This document shows, piece by piece, positions 27,604 through 40,112 of a stretch of DNA of 51,005 bases. The notes beneath the pieces are model-generated. The model was given only the letters and a program-made list of their open reading frames with translations. It ran no database searches and had not been told where the DNA came from. Source of the DNA: Myxococcales bacterium. Lineage in GTDB: Bacteria; Myxococcota_A; Polyangia; Haliangiales; Haliangiaceae. Positions within the stretch are counted from its first letter, which is position 1; each line of letters begins with the position of its first letter. The stretch spans positions 1-51,005 of the forward strand of contig JAQBQF010000025.1 of NCBI GenBank assembly GCA_028287115.1, in the 5' to 3' direction. The position numbers and the translations under genes are program-made.

Positions 27604-29844
27604 ATGGAAGCTGTACGTCCTTCTCAACTGACGATCCAGGCACCGCCCGTCGATCCCGGTCCGGCGAAGCTGACGATCGAGAAGTTCGCGGATGGCGGGA
27701 TCACCTGTCTCAAGTTCTCGGGAACGATCGACGAGAGCTTCGACGGCAAGAAGCTCGGCCGCGCGATGGAAGGCGAAACGCTCGTCCTCGATCTCGGCGG
27801 CGTGAAGAAGATCTCGTCGTTCGGAATTCGCGAGTGGGTCGACTTCGTGTCTGCTGCAGGTGCGAAGACGAAGCGCCTCGTGCTGATCGAGTGCGCACCG
27901 AAAGTCGTCGACCAGCTCAACATGGTCGCGAACTTCGCCGGCGGCGGGCGCGTGTTCAGCTTCTACGCACCGTTCCGTTGCGACTACTGCGATTCGGAGC
28001 ACCGCGTCTTGCTCGAGCTCGCGCGCGACTTCGAGGCGCTCAAGACGATGAAGCTCGCCGAGCGGCCGTGCCCTTCGTGCAAAGAGAGCATGTACTTCGA
28101 CGAGGACGGCTCGACGTACTTCTCGTACGTGCTCGGCCAAGGACCGATCGAGCTCGAGCCCGAGCTCATCGCGTTCCTCGCGGCGAAGCTCGATTATCGC
28201 CTCGGTACGATCGACGCCAAGGTCCGCGTCGACAAGGTGATCGAGGGACGCATCACGTATCTGCGCCTCGGCGGCGATCTCAACAACACGTTCCCGCGCG
28301 ACAAGCTCGCCGAGGGACTCGAAGGCACGGTGATCATCGACCTCACCGGCATCACGCGCGTCGAGCCCGCGGGCGCCGCCGAGTGGCGCAGCTTCGTGCA
28401 AGCGGTGACGCCGCTCGTCGAGCAACTGCTACTGATCGGTGTCACGCCGGCGTTCCTCGAGAAGCTGTGCAGCAAAGATGATCTCGGGGCCAAGGCGCAG
28501 GTCGTCGATCTGACGCTGCCGTACGCGTGCAAATCCTGCGGCACGACGAGCGCACGGCCGATCGAGGTCGCCGAGCACCACGACGTGATCAAGTTCGCGA
28601 CCGCGCCGGAGCTGCGCTGCCCGACGTGCAAGGCGGCGATGCAGTGCATGGCGAACGAGACGGTGATGACCGTGTTGCCCGGACTGCCGAAACCGGCGCT
28701 CGATAAGACGATCGAGCGTCAGATCGCGGAGCTCCGCGGCCGCAAGCTCGACAAGAAGCCGAGCACGGGCATGTCTTCGGTTGCGAAGGGCGAACAACCA
28801 CGATCGTCGTCGCCCGCGGTGCCGATCCTGCTCGCGCTGCTCGTGATCGTCGTGCTCGCCGGTGGCGTCGTGTTCTACATGAAGTCGACCGCGAAGCAGG
28901 ATCCAGGTCCCTACGGCCTCGGTGTCGCGACCGCGCGCGCCGGCACGCAGCGACCCGTGTGGATTCGCGAAGGCATGGCACCCGGAAATGCGACGTGCAC
29001 CATGGCGGGTGATCGCATGACCTGCGTCGGTGTGTCCGCGCCACTCGCGAGCCAAGAAGAAGCCGAAGATGAAGCGAGCGATTCCGCGATCGAAGTGCTG
29101 ATGTACGAGGTGAGTCACAAGCTCGCCGATGACAAGTCGAAGACGCTGCTGACCGCGCTGTTCATTCCGGCGCGCGACGCCGCGCTCGCCGCGTACGGTC
29201 GCGATCCGCAGAGCACGCAGGCGCGACGCACGCTGCACGAAGGCCGGCACGCGGTCGCGCGCACGGCGAATCGCGGCGGCAGGCCGGGAGCCGTCGAGAC
29301 GTACTGGGAAGCGTTCGACACGACGGAAGGCCGCCGCTACATCGCGTTCTCCGAGATCGACATGCCGGCGACTCGTCTCGCCGGCGCGGGCAAGGGCTAC
29401 GCAAAGCAGACGAGCGCGCTCGGTGCGACTGTCGTCGATTACTTCCCATCGCTTGGCTGGCGGTTCGGCAAGCTCGATCACGGCGCCGTGCTCGTCAAGC
29501 TCGAGCACGGTGTGCTCCAAGATCTCGGGCTCGCGGAGGGCTACATCGTGATCGCCGTCGACGGCCGCGAGGTCCTCGATGCGACGACGTTCGAGAAGCT
29601 CGTCACCGAGGAGCATGCGCGCCTGGCGGAGCACGGAGGTTCGTTGCATCTGCTCGTCCAGACGGAGACCGGGGATCCGCGCGAATTTTCGACGACGATC
29701 GCCGGCTCTCAGGTCGAGCACGCGCCAGGCCACGGCACGGGCACGCACGATACGGGCACGCACGAGACCGGGGCGGGTGGCGTCAACGTGTGGGATCGGT
29801 TCGGCGGCAATCGCGGCAGCGGCCGTGACGATCCAACGCAGTAG
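27604..29844 (+). CDS. Double STAS/zinc-ribbon membrane protein with periplasmic PDZ-like domain
   Basis: 746 residues, starting directly after the ATPase stop. Order: STAS-like domain 1 (22-122; DLGGVKKISSFGIREW with S71/S72 at the usual phospho-site), zinc ribbon 1 (C126, C129, C156, C159), STAS-like domain 2 (205-305; DLTGITRVEPAGAAEW, Ser replaced by Pro/Ala), zinc ribbon 2 (C309, C312, C339, C342), a basic/Ser linker, one membrane helix (405-426), then a periplasmic part whose residues about 612-700 look PDZ-like (VLVKLEHGVLQDLGLAEGYI, VIAVDGREVLD). A Gly/Thr/His repeat (HGTGTHDTGTHETG) precedes the C-terminus. STAS domains are the partners of RsbW-type ATPases, matching the gene upstream. 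I know no described family with this layout. Confidence 0.8.
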   Translation: MEAVRPSQLTIQAPPVDPGPAKLTIEKFADGGITCLKFSGTIDESFDGKKLGRAMEGETLVLDLGGVKKISSFGIREWVDFVSAAGAKTKRLVLIECAPKVVDQLNMVANFAGGGRVFSFYAPFRCDYCDSEHRVLLELARDFEALKTMKLAERPCPSCKESMYFDEDGSTYFSYVLGQGPIELEPELIAFLAAKLDYRLGTIDAKVRVDKVIEGRITYLRLGGDLNNTFPRDKLAEGLEGTVIIDLTGITRVEPAGAAEWRSFVQAVTPLVEQLLLIGVTPAFLEKLCSKDDLGAKAQVVDLTLPYACKSCGTTSARPIEVAEHHDVIKFATAPELRCPTCKAAMQCMANETVMTVLPGLPKPALDKTIERQIAELRGRKLDKKPSTGMSSVAKGEQPRSSSPAVPILLALLVIVVLAGGVVFYMKSTAKQDPGPYGLGVATARAGTQRPVWIREGMAPGNATCTMAGDRMTCVGVSAPLASQEEAEDEASDSAIEVLMYEVSHKLADDKSKTLLTALFIPARDAALAAYGRDPQSTQARRTLHEGRHAVARTANRGGRPGAVETYWEAFDTTEGRRYIAFSEIDMPATRLAGAGKGYAKQTSALGATVVDYFPSLGWRFGKLDHGAVLVKLEHGVLQDLGLAEGYIVIAVDGREVLDATTFEKLVTEEHARLAEHGGSLHLLVQTETGDPREFSTTIAGSQVEHAPGHGTGTHDTGTHETGAGGVNVWDRFGGNRGSGRDDPTQ

Positions 29845-29945
29845 GCGAGGTCGACACCGTTTATCGAATCGGGATACCGTGGGGCGATGATTCGTGGTGG
29901 GCGCGAGCTGACCGTTAGCGTCGGATACGCTGGTTCCTCGTGCGC

Positions 29946-31040
29946 ATGACCATCGCTTCCATCGGCGCCTTCGGAGTCGTGCTCGCGCTCGCAACCTCCG
30001 CGCACGCCGACGTCAAAGAGGATCCGTGTGCGTGTAGCCCGGTCAAGCCGGGTTTCTTTCGGCGCGGGACGTTGACCGGCGACTGGGACGATCTTCGCGA
30101 CAAGCTCAAGGCCAAAGGCATCATTCCGCAGGCGGTCTACGCGGGCGAGGTGTTCGCCGCGCCGGATCAGGGGCTCGATCATCAGGTGCGCGGCGCGGGC
30201 CTGCTCGTGCTGAGCCTCGATCTCGAGCTCGAGAAGCTCGTCGATTCGCACTTCGGTCAGCTTCACGTCTCGACGCTGGCGATCCACGGCCACGGCCTTT
30301 CGGCGGACCTGATGGACCTCTACGGGATCAGCGGCAATGTCGCGGAGCAAGACGTCCGGCTGTTCGAGCTGTGGGTCGAGCAACCGATCCACAAAGCGAC
30401 GATCCGTGCGGGCCTGCTCTCCGCGGATCAGGAGTTCATCCTCGCGCGTCACAGCACCGCGCTCCTCAACGCGACGTTCGGCATTATCAGTCAGCTCAGC
30501 TTCAACGTGAACGGCATCACCGTGTATCCGGTCGCGACCCCGGGCGTCAGCGCGCGCCTCGAGCTGCCGGGCTTCACCGCGCGCGCGGCCGTGTTCGACG
30601 GCGACCAACACGGCGTACACGGTATCCCGAACGCGATCGGCCCGACGAGCCTCACGGCCGGCGAGCTCGAATTCGGCGAGCTGCTCAAGCTCGGCATCTG
30701 GCACCACACGGATCGCGGCAACGGCTACTACGCGATCCTCGATCACCAGCTCGAGCGCTACCTCGCCGCCTTCGTGCGAGTCAGCTCGAGCCCCAACCAA
30801 CCGGTGACGAAGTACATCGACACCGGGATCCGGATCGGGCCCGGACCATTTCGCAAGCACGACTTCATCGGCGTCGGCATCGCCTTCGCCGGCACGAGCG
30901 CGCGCGGCGCCGAAACGCTCGTCGAAGGGACGTATCAGGCGCAGTTTGGCTGGCTCACGATCCAGCCCGATTTCCAGCTGCTGTTCCAGCGCGAGCGGAC
31001 CGCCGTCATCATCGCAACGCGCGCGACGATCGTGTTCTGA
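29946..31040 (+). CDS. Carbohydrate-selective porin, OprB family
   Basis: 364 residues from ATG 29946 (GTG 29940 is a possible alternative). Signal peptide MTIASIGAFGVVLALATSAHA. The OprB signature is clear: FFRRGTLTGDWDDLRDKLKA, GIIPQAVYAGEVFAAPDQG, LFELWVEQPIHKATIRAGLL, QEFILARHSTALLNATFGII, GITVYPVATPGVSARLEL, and the C-terminal ETLVEGTYQAQFGWLTIQPD. It forms a trimeric outer-membrane channel for sugars in characterised relatives. Three Cys residues in the mature N-terminus (DPCACS) are unusual for an OprB porin. It stands alone, 101 bases after the STAS gene, with no sugar-uptake genes nearby. Confidence 0.9.
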   Translation: MTIASIGAFGVVLALATSAHADVKEDPCACSPVKPGFFRRGTLTGDWDDLRDKLKAKGIIPQAVYAGEVFAAPDQGLDHQVRGAGLLVLSLDLELEKLVDSHFGQLHVSTLAIHGHGLSADLMDLYGISGNVAEQDVRLFELWVEQPIHKATIRAGLLSADQEFILARHSTALLNATFGIISQLSFNVNGITVYPVATPGVSARLELPGFTARAAVFDGDQHGVHGIPNAIGPTSLTAGELEFGELLKLGIWHHTDRGNGYYAILDHQLERYLAAFVRVSSSPNQPVTKYIDTGIRIGPGPFRKHDFIGVGIAFAGTSARGAETLVEGTYQAQFGWLTIQPDFQLLFQRERTAVIIATRATIVF

Positions 31041-31514
31041 GCGGTGCGGGCGTGCGCGTAGATCGAGCGCGCCACACGCGGTGTGTACGAGGCCGATCGC
31101 TCGATCATCTCGCCGGCGCTTCATCGAACCCGTGCGACCCGCACCGCGAACCCCTGAATGCCGAGGACTGGCGCGTCAGCTGGGCGGTACGGATCGGCGG
31201 CGACGACCGGGCGTCAGCGGCGATCGCGGTCCGCGGAGGTGTGTACTTTGACAGCACGGCGGTTCCCGATCGAACGATCGGGCGCCAGTACCTCGACTCG
31301 AACAGGCTCGGCGTCGCGCGGGTCGATACCGCGCTCGATCTTGTGATCCCCAATACGCGTTCCGTCGCGAACAATGCGGCGGCGACGCTCGCGTTCCGGG
31401 CCGATCGCAACAAGGCGCCCGGTGACTACGCCGGGACGCTTGTCACCTTCGAGCTAGCTCTGGCCGGCAATTCTAGACTTCACGTCCATCTGCCCGATAC
31501 CATTGCGCCGGGGA
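31041..31514. other. Gap holding only a barrel-gene remnant
   Basis: 474 bases between the porin stop and the lipoprotein start. The only protein-like text is the beta-barrel remnant at 31142-31477. No RNA gene or convincing promoter was seen. Confidence 0.45.
31142..31477 (+). pseudogene. Possible remnant of a FadL/OMPP1-like outer-membrane barrel
   Basis: One forward frame reads EDWRVSWAVRIGGDDRASA, AIAVRGGVYFDSTAVPDR, TIGRQYLDSNRLGVARVDT, YAGTLVTFELALAGN. This resembles the last strands of FadL-type transporters, where an R-G-G-x-x-Y-D-x-x-x-V-P-D segment is common. It has no start codon or signal peptide of its own and no proper stop, so it would be the 3' scrap of a lost gene. The similarity is short and from memory. 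Confidence 0.35.
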
Positions 31515-32516
31515 ATGGACGTGCGGCTCGCTACGGCTCTACTCGCGATCACATCTGCCGGATGTATCGATACGTTTTCCGGATCGAACGTCCAGTTCGA
31601 TTTCGGCAACGCGATGCCCGCGCAAGCGTCGATCGGTGCCACGCCGAAAGCCGGCGAGCTGCCCGCGAACATTCACTTCACGTTCTATGCGTTTCAAACC
31701 GACGCGATGGCGGGGCGGTTGTTCGAGATCCAGCGCTTCGAGGTCCATCGGATCGTCGATCTTTCGTCGCCGTGCTTCATCGATGTCGGCGAGCACGTTC
31801 CGCATCCGGGCCTGCACGTCAGTCAGTACGCGAAGGTGATCGGCGAGGACACCGGGATCTCCGACATCATGAATCCGCCGCCCGGCAAGACCGACCAGCA
31901 AAAGATCGATGCTGCGACCGCGGTGCAACGCCAGATGAACGTCGCCGCGCTGTCGAGTGACACGGGGATCAAGGTCGTCACGTCGGCGTCGACCGGCACG
32001 TATCCGGCGCTCGCTGCAGACTGTACCGACACGAGCGGCATCCCGCCGCCGATGTGCACCGATGCGGCGGCGAACGCGCGGCGTCTCGCGATGTGTCAGG
32101 CCGAGTGGCAAGCGACGACTGCGGGCCGCGCCGGCCACGATTACTTCGAAGGCACCGACCGCGTGCTCACGCAGCCGCTGAACGGTACGACGAACGGATT
32201 TGTCGACGGAATGAACCCGGTCAACCTCGCACCGGTCGGCGGCGCGCAGTTCTACGTCGACGAGATCCTCGAGGGCTTCGATGGCTACGCGGTCTATTGG
32301 CAATACGACGACGCCGATGGCGACGGCCAACCCGATTATCCGCCGAGCGTGCCGATCACGGACCGCAACCAGATCGGCGAGCAGTTGCTGTTTGGAAAGC
32401 CGACGATGCCGACGCGCGGGATCATTCACGTTCACATGACGAGCTTGAGCAATCCTGCGCTGACCGCCGAAGCGGCGATCTTCGCCAACCTCGCCGCGGA
32501 CAACGTCCAATTCTAG
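31515..32516 (+). CDS. Lipoprotein of unknown function, first of an envelope gene set
   Basis: 333 residues from ATG 31515 (preceded by GGGG). Signal MDVRLATALLAITSAGC with lipobox SAGC. The mature part contains several Cys (CFIDVGEHVPHPG, ADCTDTSGIPPPMC, MCQAEWQ) and an acidic YWQYDDADGDGQPDYPPS stretch that resembles a calcium-binding D-x-D-x-D-G loop. No family recognised. The stop codon overlaps the AGGAGG ribosome site of the next lipoprotein, so the two are translated together. Strand-rich composition suggests a surface or periplasmic beta protein. Confidence 0.8.
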   Translation: MDVRLATALLAITSAGCIDTFSGSNVQFDFGNAMPAQASIGATPKAGELPANIHFTFYAFQTDAMAGRLFEIQRFEVHRIVDLSSPCFIDVGEHVPHPGLHVSQYAKVIGEDTGISDIMNPPPGKTDQQKIDAATAVQRQMNVAALSSDTGIKVVTSASTGTYPALAADCTDTSGIPPPMCTDAAANARRLAMCQAEWQATTAGRAGHDYFEGTDRVLTQPLNGTTNGFVDGMNPVNLAPVGGAQFYVDEILEGFDGYAVYWQYDDADGDGQPDYPPSVPITDRNQIGEQLLFGKPTMPTRGIIHVHMTSLSNPALTAEAAIFANLAADNVQF

Positions 32517-32524
32517 GAGGCCCT

Positions 32525-33615
32525 TTGCGCACGTTATCGATCCTCCTCCTCCTCGCGATCGCTGGCTCCGGCTGCAACAGCACCGAGTGCGCGACGGGCA
32601 CGATCAATCGCGACGGTAAGTGCGAGCCCGCGACGTCGACAACCGATCCGGCGAAGTGCGGACCGTTCACCGTGCTGCAAGGTGACAAGTGCGTGCCGAT
32701 GTTTCCGCCGACGGAGTGCGATCCTTCGACGACGACCGCGGAGACCGATCCGGCGACCGGGGTCACGACGTGCATCGGCAACGGCAGCAGCGGCGGTTGC
32801 TCGGCGACCTTCGCGTGCCCGACGCCTACCGCGACTGGCAAGCACACGATCTGCGGCCAGATCTACGACTTCCAGACGAACCAGCCATACGCGGACGCGA
32901 TGGCGACCGGCAAGAAGTGCACGACGGCGACCGCAACCGGCCCGTGCTCGCTCTCGGTCACGCCGTACGATGCGATCGCATTCGCGACCAATCCATCGGG
33001 CGCGACGCCGCTCGGCAACGGCGGCACCGAGATCGACGACTGCGGCCGCTACCGCGTCAAGGACATCGACATGCCGGCGAGCCCGTTCATCGGCCTCGGC
33101 TTCGACGATGCGTCCGGCATGGGCCCCGGTGGCAACACGGTCACGGTCGGCGTCGCGACCCCGGCGAACCCTCCCGTGACGAAAGATCTCGAAGGCTTTG
33201 TCGTGGCGGCGGCGACGACGACGATGTGGGCGAGCTCGGGCGGGCCGACGCTCGCGAACGGGATCTACGCGCCGGTCTATCGCGCGCACAAGGCGATGGG
33301 CGATCTGTTCGCGCCTCAAGCAGGCGTCACGTTCACGCGCAATGCGGCACCCGAGCCCGCGAACGACTTCTACTTCACCGCGACTCAAATCACGCGGCAG
33401 ACGATCGATACAGCCGCGACCGCGACGGGCGCGAATGGCACGGTGCTGATCAACAACGCCACGATCGCGGATAGCGTCGCGTATAGCGGAACGGGCGGGA
33501 TCTCCGACACCACGAACTGCCGGTGGGAACAGCACGCCGGCGCATCACTCCCCGGCCTCGTGTTCATCCAGGTGTTCCGGACGATCAGTATTTCGGGCCT
33601 GAACGGCACGCTCTG

Positions 33616-33616
<1 letters not shown>
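32525..33616 (+). CDS. Cys-rich lipoprotein of unknown function
   Basis: 363 residues. The TTG at 32525 is set by a perfect AGGAGG at 32515-32520, which overlaps the upstream stop. Signal LRTLSILLLLAIAGSGC, lipobox GSGC. The mature N-terminus has evenly spaced Cys (ECATGTINRDGKCEP, KCGPFTVLQGDKCVP, TECDPS), like small disulfide repeats, followed by a Thr/Ala/Gly-rich beta domain with a carboxypeptidase-regulatory flavour (CGQIYDFQTNQPYADAMA, DCGRYRVKDIDMP). Its TGA overlaps the ATG of the next gene by one base. Function unknown. Confidence 0.85.
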
Positions 33617-35561
<1,945 letters not shown>

Positions 35562-35565
<4 letters not shown>

Positions 35566-37943
35566 CGCGAATCCCGATCCTCGTGCTCCTGTTCGCGCCT
35601 TCGATCGCGATCGCGCAGCCCACCGCGGGGCAAGTCACCGATGTCGAGGTGCCGAGCGTCGTGATCGAGCAAGGTAACGAGAGCGCCGGCGCGGCCCAGG
35701 ACGAAGCGCTCGATCTCGCGAACATCGTGCAGAGCGCTGCGAAGGGCGTGACCACGGTGCAAGAGGCGCCCGCGATCGTCACGGTCGTAACTTCCGACGA
35801 GATCCGCGATCGCCAGTTCCAGAACCTGCTCGATCTCACCGACACGGCACCGGGTTGGTCGCGTGTCGGCCTCGCACACTCGACGTTCGATTTGCCGCTC
35901 GTGCGCGGTCAGGTCCAGGCCGTGCAGTTCCTTCACGATGGGTTGTCGCTGTTCGATCCGTTCGTCAACATCCCGGTCACCAACCGCGCGATGCCGATGG
36001 AGCTGATCAAGCGCGTTGAAATGATCACGGGACCCGGCGGCGTGCTTTGGGGCTCGAACTCGCTGCTCGGCATTCTCAACGTGATCACGAAAGACGCTGA
36101 AGATGTCGAGGGGATCGAGGCGGGCGGCGGTTTCGGCAATGGCACCGGCGATCGACTGATGGCGCGGGCCTACGTGATGGCCGGGAAGTCGGATCTCCTC
36201 GGCGGCAAGCTCAAGGTGTTCGCACACGGCAGCTTCGAGACCTACCAAGGCGCGCAGCTCGACATGCCTCTGCTGGTGTTTCACGATCCGCTGCCGCAGC
36301 CGAACTCTGCGAACACGTACGGGCCCTTGACGACCACACAAGAGGCGCAGTCGATGATCGTCAACCTCAACGCCAAGGTTACGTACGACAAGCTCCAGAT
36401 CCGGGTGTCGTACCCGATGGGCGAGATGTACAAGCCGATGGGGCTGTCCGGAGAGCCCGTGCGCAACGGCAACACCGACCCACGGTGGCCGCAGGACTGC
36501 ACCAGCGGCACGTGCAAAGACATCGTGTTCGATACCAGCGCGATCGATCCAACGTCGGCGAGCAAGAAGAATCGCTCCGACACCTTCGATCGCTACGCGG
36601 TCGCCGAGTATCGGCAGGGCGGCGTCACCGCGCGCGCATACATGATCGAGTTCGTGCGCGGGTTCGCACCGCTGCAAGTGCTCGCACCGTCGCAGCTGAT
36701 CCAGGGCGGCCTCTCGTTCGGCGCTAACCTCACGAGCTATCGTTACGGTGGTGCGTTGGACGGCGACTTCGAGCTCGGTCACAAAGCGCGCGTGCTGTAC
36801 GGCGCCGAAGGATTTCGCGAGTGGATGAACGTCGACACGACGACGTCACGGCAAGGCGCCGGCGCACAATCGAACTTCGGCGCGCCCGATGATCTGACCC
36901 GGCTGCCGATCCTGTGCCCGCGGATCTGGGATCCTGCGAAGATGGCGATCGTCCCGGTCGCAGGGTGTCCGCTGACGTTCGCATTCGACGCCAAGCGGAC
37001 CGTGCTCGGTGCCTACGTCAGCCCGCAATATCGGCCGAACAAGCAGCTGATCTTCGATGCCGGCGTTCGCGCGCAGGTCGCGCCGGAGGCGCTCGGCACG
37101 CTCAGCTATCCGCTGCGGCTCACCGCCGCGGGTACCGTCGTGTGGAGCTTCATTCCGAACTGGCACGTCAAGCTCAACTACGCCCAAGGCTTTCGTCCGC
37201 CCGTGTTCAACAATACGAGCTCGAACGGCGAAGGCGTCGAGCTCACCGGTAATCCGAACCTCAAGGTCGAGACCTCGGATGCAGCGCAGGGCGAGATCAA
37301 CGCACGAATCTTCAAGGGGGAACGGCGGATCCGGGAGCTGACGTTCCGCGTCGACGGCAGCTACACGCGGTTGTCGAATCTGATCCAGATCACGGGCGGC
37401 GGATACCAGAACAGCGGCGATCGTGCGCTGATGTCAGGCGAATTCCTCGGCAAGCTCTACATCCAGGGCGGCCATCGCATCGAGCTCGGCTACACGTGGC
37501 TCCGCGTCGACACGAGCGACAAGGGGCGGATTCGCTCGTTGCCCGAGCACTGGTTCAACCTCGCGACCGTGTTCAACCTCGTCACGAACAGGCTGACTGC
37601 GACGACGAACCTCAAGATCTCGGGTGCGACCGAAGATCCCAACCGCCTCGTCGAATATCGCGGCCTGACCTACGACGCGACGGGCCAGCCGGTGCCCGCC
37701 ACCGGGGTGAACGTCGCCGCGACCGATCTCGTGCTCGATCGTCTGCCGCCGATCGCAGAGCTGTCGCTGGGCCTCACGTGGCTGCCCACGTCGAAGCTCG
37801 CCGTACGCGCGGCGGTCTACGATTTGCTCGCCGGCCATTTTTATCATCCGGATGTATTCTTCGATTACGAGCCTCACCTCGAGTACCTGCCGAACCCGAT
37901 GGAAGGGTTCCGCGCGTACGTTTCCGCGCTCTATCAATACTGA
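35562..37943 (+). CDS. TonB-dependent outer-membrane receptor
   Basis: 793 residues. The GTG at 35562 has GGAGG at 35551-35555 and overlaps the OmpA-like stop. Signal MTRIPILVLLFAPSIAIAQP. Plug domain at about 45-180: VVTSDEIRDRQFQNLLDLTD, LVRGQVQAVQFLHDGLSLFD, IKRVEMITGPGGVLWGSNSL, LGILNVITKD. The barrel follows (YAQGFRPPVFNN, GNPNLKVETSDAAQGEINAR are the classic late-barrel motifs) and ends in aromatic YQY as expected for BAM targeting. No clear TonB box or carboxypeptidase-like N-terminal extension. Substrate unknown; there are no siderophore, haem or B12 genes nearby. The gene order suggests it works with the lipoproteins and OmpA-like protein before it. Confidence 0.93.
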
Positions 37944-37953
37944 GTCAAGCCTC

Positions 37954-38961
37954 GTGCTCGTCGCGATCTATCACCTGCAGGATGTCGAACGTGCGCGAGC
38001 GCGGCGGCTGATCATTCGCGAGCCGAGCATCGTCGTGGGCAGCGATCCGTCTTGCACGATCGTGATCGACGACGATCCGTCCGTCGAACCGAGACACGCA
38101 CGGTTCGTCGTGCGCGCGGTCGACTTCGTCGTCGACTCGCTCGGCGGCGCGATCGTCGTCAACGGCACGCCGATCACGGGTGCCACGGCATGCCGTCCGG
38201 GCGATTCGATTCAGCTCGGCGAGACCGTGGTGAAGCTGCGGCCCGAGTCGCCGGTCGTCGTCACCGAGCAGGTGACTCAGCCGCGCCACCGTCCACCGAC
38301 GGAGCCGTGGGAAGGCGGCGCGTACGTCCCGCCGCGGCCCGATGCTCCGTTCCGACCGCCTGTCGGTCCGACCGGCGTGCTCGCGCCTAGCAATCCGCCG
38401 CGGCCACAGCCGGTGCCGCCGTCACGCGTGATGCATCCGATCGGAACTCCGCCGCGACCGGCCTACCTCCTGCCGCAGCCGATCAAGCCGCCCAAGCTTC
38501 GTCGCGCGGTGCTGTCATCCGATCCGATCGAGCAGGGCTTTCTCGAGACGCTTCGCGATCGGCCCGATGACATCGCGACGCGCCTCGTGTACGCGGACTG
38601 GCTCGAAGAGCGAGGCTGGGTCGCGAAGGCACAGCTCGTGCGGGGCGAAGCCGATCGCGATCACGAAAACTTGCTCGCCGAGTGCGACCCGAGCTGGCGC
38701 GCGATCACGAGCACCGCGACCGTGGAGCTTTGCGAGGTCGCGGGCTGTCCCCAACGCTGGGATGCCTTTGCGCCGAGCCCGGATGATGAACGTGTCCGCG
38801 GCTGCGCGAGCTGCGAGCGCGACGTGCGGTACTGCGTTGCCGTGCTCGACCTGACCGGCGCCACCGCTCGCAACGAACGCGCGGTTCGCGATGCGGCGAT
38901 CGCGGGCGATCCGGATCCGGGCGACACGCTCGATGATTCGTCACCCGTCCTATCGCGCTGA
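37954..38961 (+). CDS. FHA-like domain protein with TIGR02996 domain
   Basis: 335 residues from GTG 37954, 10 bases after the receptor stop. Residues ~15-90 read as an FHA fold (IVVGSDPSCTIVIDDDPSVE, PRHARF, VNGTPI). The usual GR and SRxH phosphothreonine contacts are GS (29-30) and EPRH (45-48). A Pro-rich linker (~100-185) follows, then a TIGR02996 repeat-companion domain (FLETLRDRPDDIATRLVYAD, WLEERGWVAKAQLVRGE) and a Cys-containing tail (CPQRWDAF...CASCERDVRYC) that could bind zinc. Cytosolic. It sits directly before the second ATPase/kinase pair and may be an adaptor for that kinase (inference). Confidence 0.85.
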   Translation: MLVAIYHLQDVERARARRLIIREPSIVVGSDPSCTIVIDDDPSVEPRHARFVVRAVDFVVDSLGGAIVVNGTPITGATACRPGDSIQLGETVVKLRPESPVVVTEQVTQPRHRPPTEPWEGGAYVPPRPDAPFRPPVGPTGVLAPSNPPRPQPVPPSRVMHPIGTPPRPAYLLPQPIKPPKLRRAVLSSDPIEQGFLETLRDRPDDIATRLVYADWLEERGWVAKAQLVRGEADRDHENLLAECDPSWRAITSTATVELCEVAGCPQRWDAFAPSPDDERVRGCASCERDVRYCVAVLDLTGATARNERAVRDAAIAGDPDPGDTLDDSSPVLSR

Positions 38962-39137
38962 CACCCGGCGATCCGGGTCCAAGGCGTTGTCTAGGGTATT
39001 TCCTCGGAAAACGGACGGAAACGGCCGTAGAAAAACCGGAGCATGCCCCCACTCCTAGGAGGCGCTGGGCGCGGCGCGTGGCAAGCCCTGATATGATCTA
39101 GGGAGCCTCGGTCATTCGGCCGTCGCCACGGGGAACA

Positions 39138-40104
<967 letters not shown>

Positions 40105-40112
<8 letters not shown>

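Noticed and set aside
30371..31960. A 529-codon plus-strand frame running through the porin, the gap and the lipoprotein
   Set aside because: Within the porin and lipoprotein it is only a shadow; only the middle part (31142-31477) looks protein-like and is reported as a remnant.
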